In this document: positions 7,424-15,186 of the stretch, in pieces
How the letters are laid out: each line of letters starts with the position of its first letter
Numbering within the stretch: the stretch's first letter is position 1
Assembly (NCBI RefSeq): GCF_018687785.1
Contig: NZ_LTBL01000001.1
Coordinates: 1,045,780 to 1,109,779, forward strand
Length of the DNA: 64,000 nt
Origin: Methanovulcanius yangii
GTDB lineage: Archaea; Halobacteriota; Methanomicrobia; Methanomicrobiales; Methanomicrobiaceae
Reading direction: 5' to 3'
Program-made: the position numbers and the translations under genes
Notes under the pieces: generated by a model
What the model saw: only the letters and a program-made list of their open reading frames with translations
Databases searched by the model: none
What the model was told of the DNA's origin: nothing

Positions 7424-8913
7424 GCAACTTCGAGAAGATACTCATCGCAAACCGCGGTGAGATTGCCATTCGTGTGATGCGGGCATGCAGGGAGATGAAT
7501 ATCGGAACAGTTGCCATTTTTTCGGAACCGGATAAAAATTCGCTGCATGCCAAATACGCGGACGAGGCATTTCTTGTCGGAGAAGCTCACCCGTCCAAGA
7601 GTTACCTGAATATGCACCGCATCATCGACATCGCCCACATGTGTGGTGCCGAGGCCATCCACCCGGGATACGGGTTTCTTGCAGAAAACGCAAAGTTCGC
7701 CAAGCTCTGCGAGGATGAGGGAATAACCTTCATCGGCCCCTCATGGCAGACCATCGAGGCAATGGGGTCCAAGCTTGCCTCCAAGCACATGATGGAAAAG
7801 GCGGGAGTCCCGGTCCTGCCGTACACCCCCGATGGTGTCACTTCCCTCGATGAGGCAAAGGCGATTTCCGCGGAGATCGGGTACCCGGTCATCGTGAAGG
7901 CCTCGGCCGGAGGCGGCGGCATAGGGATGCAGATCGTCGAGAACGAGGCAGACCTCGAGGAAGCGATTGAGAAGGCAATGCGCATCGCGGCGTCGGCCTT
8001 CGGCGATTCGACGGTCTTCATCGAGAAGTACCTGGTCAAACCGCGCCATATCGAATTCCAGATACTCGCCGACCAGCAGGGGAACAAAATCCACCTGTAT
8101 GACCGTGAATGCTCCATCCAGCGCAGGCACCAGAAACTGGTCGAGGAAGCCCCCTGCCCCATCATGACAGAAGAACTCCGCGAGCGCATGGCGGCATCGG
8201 CACTGAAGGTTGCAGAGGCTTCCGGATATTACAATGCGGGTACGGTGGAGTTCCTCTATGCCGACGGCGAGTATTATTTCATGGAGATGAACACCCGGCT
8301 CCAGGTGGAGCATACGGTCACCGAGATGGTGACGGGCATCGACCTGGTGCGACAGCAGCTGGCCATAGCGGCAGGGAAAAAAATCCCGTTCACACAGGAG
8401 GACATTCGTCTCAACGGGCATGCAATCGAGTGCCGTATCAATGCTGAGGATCCGCTGAATAATTTCCAGGCCGACCCCGGCAAGATTGTCCGGTATCGTT
8501 CACCAGGCGGACCGGGTATCCGGGTGGACTCCGGCATCCACATGGGATATGCCATCCCCCCCATGTATGACTCGATGATCTCCAAGCTCTGTGGGTGGGG
8601 CATCGACCGCAGGGAGTCAATCGAGCGGATGCGGCGCGCGATATACGAATATGTGATCATCGGTGTACGAACCACGCTTCCTCTCCATCATGCTATCATG
8701 AACAACCGACACTTCATTGATGGCAACACCCACACGCATTTCCTGCAGGAAGAGCATGTAAAGGCAAATCTGGCACGCTATCTCCATGAGGAGGAGACCC
8801 GTATGCAGACGCTTGCAAATTCACTGCGTCACGGCAAGGAAGCAGCGGCGATCGCAACGGCAGTCAATGTATATATTGCAGCACAGAAACAGCAGCAGGA
8901 TACAAACCATTAA
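7420..8913 (+). CDS. pycA: Pyruvate carboxylase subunit A (biotin carboxylase)
   Basis: 497-residue ATP-dependent biotin carboxylase that charges the biotin on PycB with bicarbonate. It opens with the family signature KILIANRGEIAIRVMRA; the ATP-grasp domain has the glycine-rich loop KASAGGGGIGMQ near residue 155-165, and EMNTRLQVEHTVTE carries the Glu and Arg of the active site. The ATGA overlap with pycB means the subunits are translated as a pair. The C-terminal tail (VYIAAQKQQQDTNH) is unremarkable. A role in acetyl-CoA carboxylation is unlikely, as archaea of this group lack fatty-acid synthesis. Confidence 0.95.
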   Translation: MSNFEKILIANRGEIAIRVMRACREMNIGTVAIFSEPDKNSLHAKYADEAFLVGEAHPSKSYLNMHRIIDIAHMCGAEAIHPGYGFLAENAKFAKLCEDEGITFIGPSWQTIEAMGSKLASKHMMEKAGVPVLPYTPDGVTSLDEAKAISAEIGYPVIVKASAGGGGIGMQIVENEADLEEAIEKAMRIAASAFGDSTVFIEKYLVKPRHIEFQILADQQGNKIHLYDRECSIQRRHQKLVEEAPCPIMTEELRERMAASALKVAEASGYYNAGTVEFLYADGEYYFMEMNTRLQVEHTVTEMVTGIDLVRQQLAIAAGKKIPFTQEDIRLNGHAIECRINAEDPLNNFQADPGKIVRYRSPGGPGIRVDSGIHMGYAIPPMYDSMISKLCGWGIDRRESIERMRRAIYEYVIIGVRTTLPLHHAIMNNRHFIDGNTHTHFLQEEHVKANLARYLHEEETRMQTLANSLRHGKEAAAIATAVNVYIAAQKQQQDTNH

Positions 8914-9101
8914 TACCCCCGGTCATTTCTTTTTTGAAAACTCAACAGCCGGCAGACATGATTTTTTGTCGTATCCCTCCCGGCAGGCCCCTCCACCGGT
9001 AAAACATTCTCCAGTGGACCCCCACCCATTTTTCTCATGATGGACCCCAGATTTTCAATATCAGAAGCTTTAATACCGAATCCAGCGTTCTTATTATGCA
9101 C

Positions 9102-9163
9102 TTGTGTGCGATGCACACGAGGCCTGCAGTACGCTGCAGGATGACCATACATACCACTTGTAT
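9102..9163 (+). other. Three consecutive small hairpins before tRNA-Met
   Basis: Three perfect short inverted repeats stand in a row: GTGTGC-GAT-GCACAC (9104-9118, extendable by two weaker pairs), CCTGCAG-TACG-CTGCAGG (9123-9140) and CATACA-7 bases-TGTATG (9146-9164). The last ends on the first base of the tRNA. They follow an AT-rich TTTAATA stretch near 9070 that may be the promoter, so they probably form the tRNA 5' leader. Whether they guide processing, form a small RNA or are incidental is unknown. Confidence 0.5.
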
Positions 9164-9274
9164 GCTGTCGTGGCCTAGTTGGTTAGGGCGCCAGACTCAT
9201 AGGGTTTGAGCACATTTCGGGGCGCTTTAGTCTGGGATATCTGGAGGCCGTGGGTTCGGATCCCACCGACAGCA
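9164..9274 (+). tRNA. tRNA-Met (CAT), elongator type, with a 37-base intron
   Basis: Acceptor GCTGTCG (9164-9170) pairs with CGACAGC (9267-9273), and the discriminator is A. D arm GCCT...GGGC, T arm GTGGG-TTCGGAT-CCCAC. The anticodon stem CCAGA (9191-9195) pairs with TCTGG (9240-9244) only if 9202-9238 is removed, giving loop CTCATAA with anticodon CAT at 9198-9200. The intron sits after position 37, the canonical archaeal site. No CCA is encoded. The first acceptor pair and the loop sequence fit elongator rather than initiator tRNA. A second TCTGG inside the intron (9231-9235) offers an alternative pairing that would have to be melted before splicing. Confidence 0.9.
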
Positions 9275-9394
9275 CTTTTCCGTGGTTCTGTTTTCCGATT
9301 TCAGAGTCAGAGGTTCACCTGTCCGCATCCTCGAATAGAACAGGCTCCAGACCACCCGATGCAAAAATGTACAATTATCGCTCTTTTCCTGCCC

Positions 9395-9598
9395 TCATCT
9401 CCTGCTGATAAAAATTACAATAAAGATCACTCCGACAATGAGCAGCCCGCTTACCATGTACAAAAATCCCCATGAAAAGAGCTGATCGTACATCACTGTC
9501 TCAAATTCCACCCCAAAGATAATCCTTGACCCAAAGAAATACAGAATCCCTGCCAAAACCGGTGCACCGAGTGCAATGAGTACTCTACCCCCATCCAT
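9395..9598 (-). CDS. Small two-helix membrane protein
   Basis: 67 residues with two clear membrane segments, roughly residues 5-25 (VLIALGAPVLAGILYFFGS) and 45-64 (FLYMVSGLLIVGVIFIVIF), and a positively charged C-terminus (SRR). No family recognised. The pattern of charged ends and long hydrophobic runs is unlikely to arise by chance in a shadow frame, and no better frame exists on the other strand. It stands alone between tRNA-Met and a divergently read DUF6508-like gene. Confidence 0.6.
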   Translation of the reverse strand: MDGGRVLIALGAPVLAGILYFFGSRIIFGVEFETVMYDQLFSWGFLYMVSGLLIVGVIFIVIFISRR

Positions 9599-9845
9599 CC
9601 CCCATCACACAGGATACTCTTTTCGTTTTCCGCAATAATTCTTTCCGGGTCACCACGGCAGGACACTTACGCGATGCGTGGAAAGAGCGCAGTCCGCAGA
9701 GAGGGCCCCACATGATGAACTTTGCCCTTAGAATGCGACACTATATCTGCCAGAACCAAAATACCATGGAAATCCCCTTCAATCCGGTGTTGGCCTCTCT
9801 CCAAAGACTTTTCAAACCACAATACAAACACAGGATGTCTGATGT

Positions 9846-10235
9846 ATGAATCTGGAATATGAAACTCCCACACGGGAAAATTTCGAGGCTGTTCTTGCCT
9901 ACCGGACCATCCTGGACGGCACCTCGTTTCTCCGTGGTTACGAGGACGAAATCATTCAAACAGGGACCTGCCCACCCATCAACACCTTCGTCCGTCACCT
10001 CTACAACAATAACTGGCTTATCAATACCCGCTGGCAGGGCTGGGCAGACGAGGCAACAGCATATTTCGAACAGCCGTCACTCCTCACTCTCGCGGACACC
10101 CAGTCCCTTCGTCGCATCCTCACCGTACATGTTCGTATCGACCGGATGATGCCCGGCGAGATAGCCGACCTTATCCGCCGCGGCTATATGCTCTCTATTC
10201 TCAATCGTATCTCAGAGATATACGAAACCGGGTGA
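9846..10235 (+). CDS. DUF6508-like protein
   Basis: 129-residue soluble protein. The central block FVRHLYNNNWLINTRWQGW and the ending block IRRILTVHVRIDRMMPGEIADLI-like (helix with VRIDRMMPGEIA) resemble the DUF6508 family, whose function is unknown. No catalytic motif stands out. The gene is a single unit; the next gene is on the opposite strand and converges with it. Start ATG 9846 follows AT-rich sequence without a clear ribosome-binding site, so a leaderless transcript is possible. Confidence 0.65.
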   Translation: MNLEYETPTRENFEAVLAYRTILDGTSFLRGYEDEIIQTGTCPPINTFVRHLYNNNWLINTRWQGWADEATAYFEQPSLLTLADTQSLRRILTVHVRIDRMMPGEIADLIRRGYMLSILNRISEIYETG

Positions 10236-10274
10236 CCTCCATACCGGTCCCACGAGGTACCCGTTCGTATTTCA

Positions 10275-11204
10275 TCACTGTTCGGGCTCCATGCCACCAC
10301 GGTGCAGTCCCGCAGCACGGGCGGCCTGTACGGCATCATCATATTCTTCACCGGTGATTCTCCTGCAAAGGCAGGTGAACTCATCCGCGGTGCATGCCTT
10401 CCATTCCGGGCGGTACTGATCCATGATATTCACATAGGTCTCGGGTGAAATCTCATCCGCCAGGAAACGAAACACAGGTTCTGAGGTTGCAAGTCCTTCC
10501 GGGAGGATGAGGTGACGAACGAGAAGACCCTTCACGGCAATCCCCTCCCGGTCACAGGCAAGATCGCCCACCTGCCGGTGCATCTCACGGACAGCCGCCA
10601 TCATATGAACCGGATAGTCAATAGCCCCCGTCAGCCTTCTTGCAATCTGTTCGTCGCCGAACTTCGCATCCGGCATGTAGATATCCACCACCCCTTCCAG
10701 CAGACGGATTGCTGCAACACTGTCGTACCCGCCGGTGTTGTAGACGAGAGGAATATCAAGCCCGCCTGAAACAGCGAAGAGAAGAGCCTCCAGAATTTGA
10801 GGGATGTAATGGGTCGGCGATACCAGATTGACATTATGACAGCCGGCTTCCTGAAGACGAAGAAAGATTCGGCCAAGCTCCTGTGCACTCACGGGCCTGC
10901 CCTCCCCCAACTGACTTGTCCGGTAGTTCTGACAGAATATGCATCCCATTGTGCAGTGCGAAAAGAAAACGGTCCCCGACCCGTTTCTGCCGACAAGGGG
11001 GGGCTCCTCACCAAAATGCGGCCCGTACCCGGAAATCTCCGCAGAGGACCCCGCCCGGCAGAATCCATGTTCACCATCAAGGCGGTTTACCCCGCATTCC
11101 CTCGGGCAGAGGCGGCAGTCAGTTAGAATTTTCCGCGCTGAGTCGGCACGTTTCTGCAGTTCACCCTCGTGATACAGGGGGACATATGATGCCGTGGCAA
11201 CCAT
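10275..11204 (-). CDS. Radical SAM protein, PflX-like
   Basis: Radical SAM enzyme of the PflX group (homologue of pyruvate-formate-lyase activating enzyme). The cluster-binding motif CTMGCIFCQNY is intact; upstream cysteines CRLCPRECGVNR are typical of this group and probably hold a further metal site. No glycyl-radical enzyme partner is seen in the window, so its substrate is unknown. Start is uncertain: ATG at 11204 gives MVATASYVPLY, which matches the family N-terminus, while ATGs at 11225 and 11231 and the longer frame to 11270 are alternatives. It converges with the DUF6508-like gene. Confidence 0.85.
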   Translation of the reverse strand: MVATASYVPLYHEGELQKRADSARKILTDCRLCPRECGVNRLDGEHGFCRAGSSAEISGYGPHFGEEPPLVGRNGSGTVFFSHCTMGCIFCQNYRTSQLGEGRPVSAQELGRIFLRLQEAGCHNVNLVSPTHYIPQILEALLFAVSGGLDIPLVYNTGGYDSVAAIRLLEGVVDIYMPDAKFGDEQIARRLTGAIDYPVHMMAAVREMHRQVGDLACDREGIAVKGLLVRHLILPEGLATSEPVFRFLADEISPETYVNIMDQYRPEWKACTADEFTCLCRRITGEEYDDAVQAARAAGLHRGGMEPEQ

Positions 11205-11285
11205 GGAGTGGCAATAGTCGCCCATGAACATGAGACTTGCGGCACCCGGACAACCCCCCCACAATGGCAAGTCCCCAACCCATGC

Positions 11286-11960
11286 CTACCACCATCGATG
11301 ATCGGGGTGAACGGGAATTATTAGACCGGGATCATCATCGACGGGCGCATTCACCCGTTCATCGACATGGTGGCATCCCATCCCCCCGGCAGGAAAGGGA
11401 GTTAGAACCGGCAGATAGTCCTCCTTTCCACGCAGCCACACATCTTCAAGCGGCTGTGCGAGGATGACCGGCATCCTTCCGTGAATTTTCCCGACGAGAG
11501 GGTTTGCGTCGCAGGTGATCATCACACAGGTCATCCGTTCTTCACCCAACCCCGGCGGCCGCCAACGATCATACAGGCCTGCACACGCGAAGAGGGGAGC
11601 ATCCCTCAGGTAAACATAATAGGGAAAGGAACGGCCGCGTTCCCGCTTCCACTCATAAAATCCCGTTGCGGGAAATATGCACCGGGAACCGGAAAGAAGA
11701 CCCCTGAACGCCGGTTTCTCCTCCAGCGTCTCAGCGCGTGCATTGAAAAGCCACTCTCCTGATTCGGCAGTCTGCTTCCACGACGGGACAAGCCCCCACT
11801 GGGCCATGGAACACCGAATCTCCCCATTCTCCGCAAAGATCACCGGAACCTCCTGTGTGGGGGCAATATTGTAACGCGGCCGCAATGCCGGCATCGGACC
11901 GTCGACACCAAACCGTTCGGCAACCTCATCCGGCCTTGAAAGGGCGTACCGCATGCACAT
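11286..11960 (-). CDS. SRAP / YedK-HMCES family abasic-site protein
   Basis: Binds abasic sites in single-stranded DNA and forms a stable thiazolidine crosslink through the N-terminal Cys exposed after Met removal. The start at 11960 gives M-C-M-R-Y, putting Cys at position 2; the open frame extends upstream but would bury the Cys, which sets this start. Active-site residues seen are Asn31 (YNIAPTQ), FNARAE, Glu103 (GFYEW) and the His in IHGRMPV. Residue 3 is Met instead of the usual Gly (MCGR). 224 residues, a normal length. The family is mainly bacterial and eukaryotic, so transfer is possible. A small unknown gene starts 102 bases away on the other strand. Confidence 0.9.
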   Translation of the reverse strand: MCMRYALSRPDEVAERFGVDGPMPALRPRYNIAPTQEVPVIFAENGEIRCSMAQWGLVPSWKQTAESGEWLFNARAETLEEKPAFRGLLSGSRCIFPATGFYEWKRERGRSFPYYVYLRDAPLFACAGLYDRWRPPGLGEERMTCVMITCDANPLVGKIHGRMPVILAQPLEDVWLRGKEDYLPVLTPFPAGGMGCHHVDERVNAPVDDDPGLIIPVHPDHRWW

Positions 11961-12062
11961 GAACACCAGATGGTCATGGGGCAATATCAAACATGCTGCA
12001 CACGCCCGGTCGGTGACATTCAAGTGCCTTGCTGATGAACCACTATCGGAGTGTAACAGACC

Positions 12063-12293
12063 ATGACTGCATCATCCAGAATTGAATATACCAATGACGG
12101 GCTCCTGATAACCTTCGAAAATGGACGGGCATATGATGTGCATCCCGGCAAAGACGGCGATGTCGTCTGTACGCTGGTTTCGGGCACCATTGATCTCCAC
12201 CCCTTTGCAAAGGCGGTCACCACCCTCGTGGACCGGGACATCCATGATGAGATCGAACGGTGTGCCGACCTGTATTATCAGAAAAGAAAGTAA
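12063..12293 (+). CDS. Small hypothetical protein
   Basis: 76 residues, acidic and basic patches mixed, no membrane segment. GGAGTG eleven bases ahead of the ATG is a good ribosome-binding site. The sequence alternates short strands (GLLITFENGRAYDV) and a C-terminal helix (VDRDIHDEIERCADLYYQKR), looking like a compact folded domain. No family recognised. It lies divergent to the SRAP gene and ends six bases before the convergent mmp10 stop. Confidence 0.55.
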   Translation: MTASSRIEYTNDGLLITFENGRAYDVHPGKDGDVVCTLVSGTIDLHPFAKAVTTLVDRDIHDEIERCADLYYQKRK

Positions 12294-12298
12294 GGGAT

Positions 12299-13534
12299 TT
12301 ATTCGCCATACTGGTTGATGAGACGGATCAGATCGGCAAACCCGTCCATCTCCATCTGCAGCACCTGATTCCGCGTCATTCCCATCGATGTCTCGGCATC
12401 GGCGGTGAGGGTCTCTGGTCCACGGATAACCGTTCTTTGTATCCCATCCGCAGAGAGGAGTTCTTCTGCCCGCCGTTCATGGACAAATGCCCTGCCGGGA
12501 ATAATGACGACCTTCTCCAGCTTCGAACAGTCGAGCTCCTTGAGATCATCGAGGGTTATCAGGCAGGCGATCTCCTTTTTTACACTTTGAACCCACGATT
12601 TGTTCCCACATGCGTCGAGTACGTCCTGAACATAGCGTGCAGCTATGCCCCCTGATATGAGGCTTGCCTTCTTCCTGACGCGGGGAAGTTTGTCGAGGAG
12701 GTCAGGTTCGTTGATGATGGCAAACGGAGAGCCGATGGTGGGGTCACCCATCGGAGTACCGCTGATCTTCAGTGAATACCTGCTGTTGAGATCGGCCACC
12801 ATCTCCTGGAATTCACGTACTGTATGCAGCCGTTGCCCCTCTACTATTGGCGCATTCCCAAGAATCAGCCCCTGGTCCGTCCTGTTTGCAAACCGCATCA
12901 GAATCAGCCCTTTTGCGCCACGTTCTTCGAGCCATTTACAGGTTCTTTCCAGCTCTTCCCCGTCGTTGACACCGGGGATGATCACCGCAGCCGCATATGC
13001 ATCAATCTTTCCGCAGAGTTTTCCCAGGACCGCAAGGGACCCTTCAGGCGTCGGATCTCCCATCCACGCCCTGCGCAGTTCAGGATTGGCCGCAAAGATG
13101 GTGAACGATATCTCTGTCAGCCCGTTTTCTATGAGAAGGTCGGCAATCCCCGGATCATCAAACCCCTTTCCGCTGGTATATCCGATGTGAAGCGGGACCT
13201 CCATCGAACCGAGAAGTTCGATGAGATCGGCAAATTCCGGATAACAGGACGGATCGCCTCCGCCGCTGATCGTAATCCTCTCGAGGTCGCCATCAATCAG
13301 CTGAAGATTGGCGAGCACATCATCGGCGACGTCGCGAAGATCCCTGAATCCTTCATACCGCTCCCTGACAAAACCGGTACAGTACTCGCATCCGACAGAA
13401 AACGGGAGGCAATACCGGCACCCGAAAGGTTCGGGGTCATCATCTTCTTTCACTTTCCTGAAGTAACAGTACCGGCAGAACCCTCTACAGTCATGGCCGG
13501 GCCGGCCTCCGATATCAACCGTCAGATGTGCCAT
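12299..13534 (-). CDS. mmp10: Methyl-coenzyme M reductase arginine methyltransferase Mmp10
   Basis: Cobalamin-dependent radical SAM methyltransferase that makes 5-C-methylarginine in McrA (methanogenesis marker 10). With ATG 13534 the protein has 411 residues, the usual family length, and begins with a VDIGGRPGHD block that precedes the cluster motif CRGFCRYCYF (Cys16, 20, 23). Further cysteines CRYC and CEYC follow, as in Mmp10 proteins with extra iron-sulfur ligands. The frame stays open to a GTG at 13618, which would add 28 residues; family length favours the inner ATG. It lies near tfuA and ycaO, which also modify McrA. Confidence 0.9.
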   Translation of the reverse strand: MAHLTVDIGGRPGHDCRGFCRYCYFRKVKEDDDPEPFGCRYCLPFSVGCEYCTGFVRERYEGFRDLRDVADDVLANLQLIDGDLERITISGGGDPSCYPEFADLIELLGSMEVPLHIGYTSGKGFDDPGIADLLIENGLTEISFTIFAANPELRRAWMGDPTPEGSLAVLGKLCGKIDAYAAAVIIPGVNDGEELERTCKWLEERGAKGLILMRFANRTDQGLILGNAPIVEGQRLHTVREFQEMVADLNSRYSLKISGTPMGDPTIGSPFAIINEPDLLDKLPRVRKKASLISGGIAARYVQDVLDACGNKSWVQSVKKEIACLITLDDLKELDCSKLEKVVIIPGRAFVHERRAEELLSADGIQRTVIRGPETLTADAETSMGMTRNQVLQMEMDGFADLIRLINQYGE

Positions 13535-13683
13535 ACGTATACTAGAGTCTTCGATTGGCTCCGATAAAGCAGTTTGTAATTCACCAATCTCCCCGTTGAT
13601 ACAGCCGCAACGGTCCACCTGCCGTCATGTTCAGCCACCTGAACGTCAAGCTTTTTACTCTGGAGCACGAATAAAATAAGAGC

Positions 13684-13757
13684 GCCTCAGTGGCTTAGTC
13701 CGGCATAGCGGCTGATTTGTAATCAGCAGGTCGGGGGTTCAAATCCCTCCTGAGGCT
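13684..13757 (+). tRNA. tRNA-Thr (TGT)
   Basis: Cloverleaf found by eye: acceptor GCCTCAG / CTGAGGC, discriminator T, anticodon arm GCTGA-TTTGTAA-TCAGC with anticodon TGT, and T arm GGGGG-TTCAAAT-CCCTC with one G-T pair. No intron and no encoded CCA. An AT-rich stretch ahead of it (around 13670-13680, ATAAAATAAG) could be part of its promoter. Confidence 0.95.
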
Positions 13758-13926
13758 CTATCGATTTTTTTGTGCCATTTATTTTTTGCATTCCTCCCCG
13801 ACAGACACTTTCATTTCCATTTGATTCCCCCGGATAACCCGCCCATCCCTTTCAACAAAGCCCCCATGCAGAAGGTAATTTATAGCTTGACGTGCAAGGG
13901 GCACGCACCGAGGGAGGAATGCCAGA

Positions 13927-14295
13927 ATGGCTAAGATGGAAACATTGCAGAAAAAAGAGACCCAGGATATTTATGTCGAACAGGCGTGGTCACGACTTGA
14001 TGAAGTCAAGGTGATGGAGAAAGACGTGAAAGAACGCATGAAGACGGCACCTGATTTGATAAAAGAGGACCTTGCCGCATGCGCTGTGGACATTGATATG
14101 TTCATCAACCTTGCAGAGGTAGAGATCGACATGGTAGAGCACGCGGATGTGAATGAATGGATAGGGATGAGGAACAGGGTAGACAATGCCATAGGTGAAG
14201 CCCAGCGTGAACTTGAACGCGCCCATGAAATCATGAGCAACCCTTATGCCTACCTGCGCTCACCGGACAATTTCCCGCGCAAGGGAATTGACTGA
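13927..14295 (+). CDS. Hypothetical helical protein
   Basis: 122 residues, almost wholly helical and highly charged, rich in Glu, Lys, Asp and Met; the middle (DLAACAVDIDMFINLAEVEIDMVEH) could form a helical bundle. No family recognised. Expression signals look strong: an AATTTATAGC TATA-like box near 13877-13886 and a full GGGAGGAAT ribosome-binding site before ATG 13927. It sits between mmp10 and tfuA-ycaO on the opposite strand, so a link to McrA modification is possible but only positional. Confidence 0.75.
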   Translation: MAKMETLQKKETQDIYVEQAWSRLDEVKVMEKDVKERMKTAPDLIKEDLAACAVDIDMFINLAEVEIDMVEHADVNEWIGMRNRVDNAIGEAQRELERAHEIMSNPYAYLRSPDNFPRKGID

Positions 14296-14532
14296 ACACC
14301 TCGCACCTTTCATTTTTTTGTCCCCATATCGAAAAGACGATGATTATTGCGCCTGCCGGTGGCAGAGCAGAAGACAACATGAGCAGCCACCCCACCTTCC
14401 CACAGGAATATCCGTATGAATCCCGTGCCGGATTAAAATCATGCAATCAACAGTGAATGGACATTTTGGACAATGGATTACAATAGAATGTCATAAAAAA
14501 AGAGAAGCTTCTCGTACAGGAGAGATGCGCTC

Positions 14533-15186
14533 CTATTCTCCTGCAGTCAGGTCTGCGATAAAGCGGATCGCCTCGATCGCATCAGCCTCCTTCTGCCGGA
14601 TGCATGACGTCTCGACCCATGCCGAAAACCGGCCCACCTCTTCCGGTCCAAAGGCTTCACTGCACCTGCGGATGATGCTTCGGTACGTCCGTTCAGGATA
14701 GTACATCCCCTCCGCTGCCATAATGATGCAGTCATGCAAGGATTCAGAGATGACCTCCCGGGCAAGGGCATCCTCGCAGGTGATGCGAATATCAACCAGC
14801 GCCTCGGAGACCGCATCGTCGGTGAACGGATCACAGGCAAGGGCCACCTCATCATCAGAGATGAGAATGCCGTCCCTGTACATCCGGTAAATCCTCCCAA
14901 TGCCGATCATCCCGAGCGTATCCATCTCACATGCCCGGAGAGCCCCCATGCTTGACGCTCCCACGACCGTCACTCCGGCCTTCAGTGCCGCAAGAATTTC
15001 CTTGTGGGCGACCGAACAGTCCTGAAAAAAAACGCCGTCGATGAGTCCGATGATATCCGCCCCTTCTTCAACGGCGCGCAGAATATCCCCGCGTTTTGCC
15101 GGGGGGTGATACTCCGCCGTGCCCAGGATCTCCCGGGCCCTGCCCGTATCAAGACTTGGACCCAGGAATATAACCACGGCGGGCAT
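14533..15186 (-). CDS. tfuA: TfuA-like protein, partner of YcaO
   Basis: 217-residue TfuA-domain protein. In methanogens TfuA acts with YcaO to install thioglycine in McrA, probably helping deliver sulfur. Typical core: AVVIFLGPSL at the N-terminus, YHPPAKRGDI and IIGLIDGVFF, then GASSMGALRACEMD. ATG 15186 begins right before the core; the longer frame to 15279 lies inside ycaO and is rejected. It overlaps the end of ycaO by 38 bases, so the pair is translationally coupled. The next gene downstream converges from the other strand. Confidence 0.9.
   Translation of the reverse strand: MPAVVIFLGPSLDTGRAREILGTAEYHPPAKRGDILRAVEEGADIIGLIDGVFFQDCSVAHKEILAALKAGVTVVGASSMGALRACEMDTLGMIGIGRIYRMYRDGILISDDEVALACDPFTDDAVSEALVDIRITCEDALAREVISESLHDCIIMAAEGMYYPERTYRSIIRRCSEAFGPEEVGRFSAWVETSCIRQKEADAIEAIRFIADLTAGE

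Noticed and set aside
14340-14456. 38-codon open frame in the gap between converging genes
   Set aside because: No ribosome-binding site and no convincing promoter; sequence looks random.
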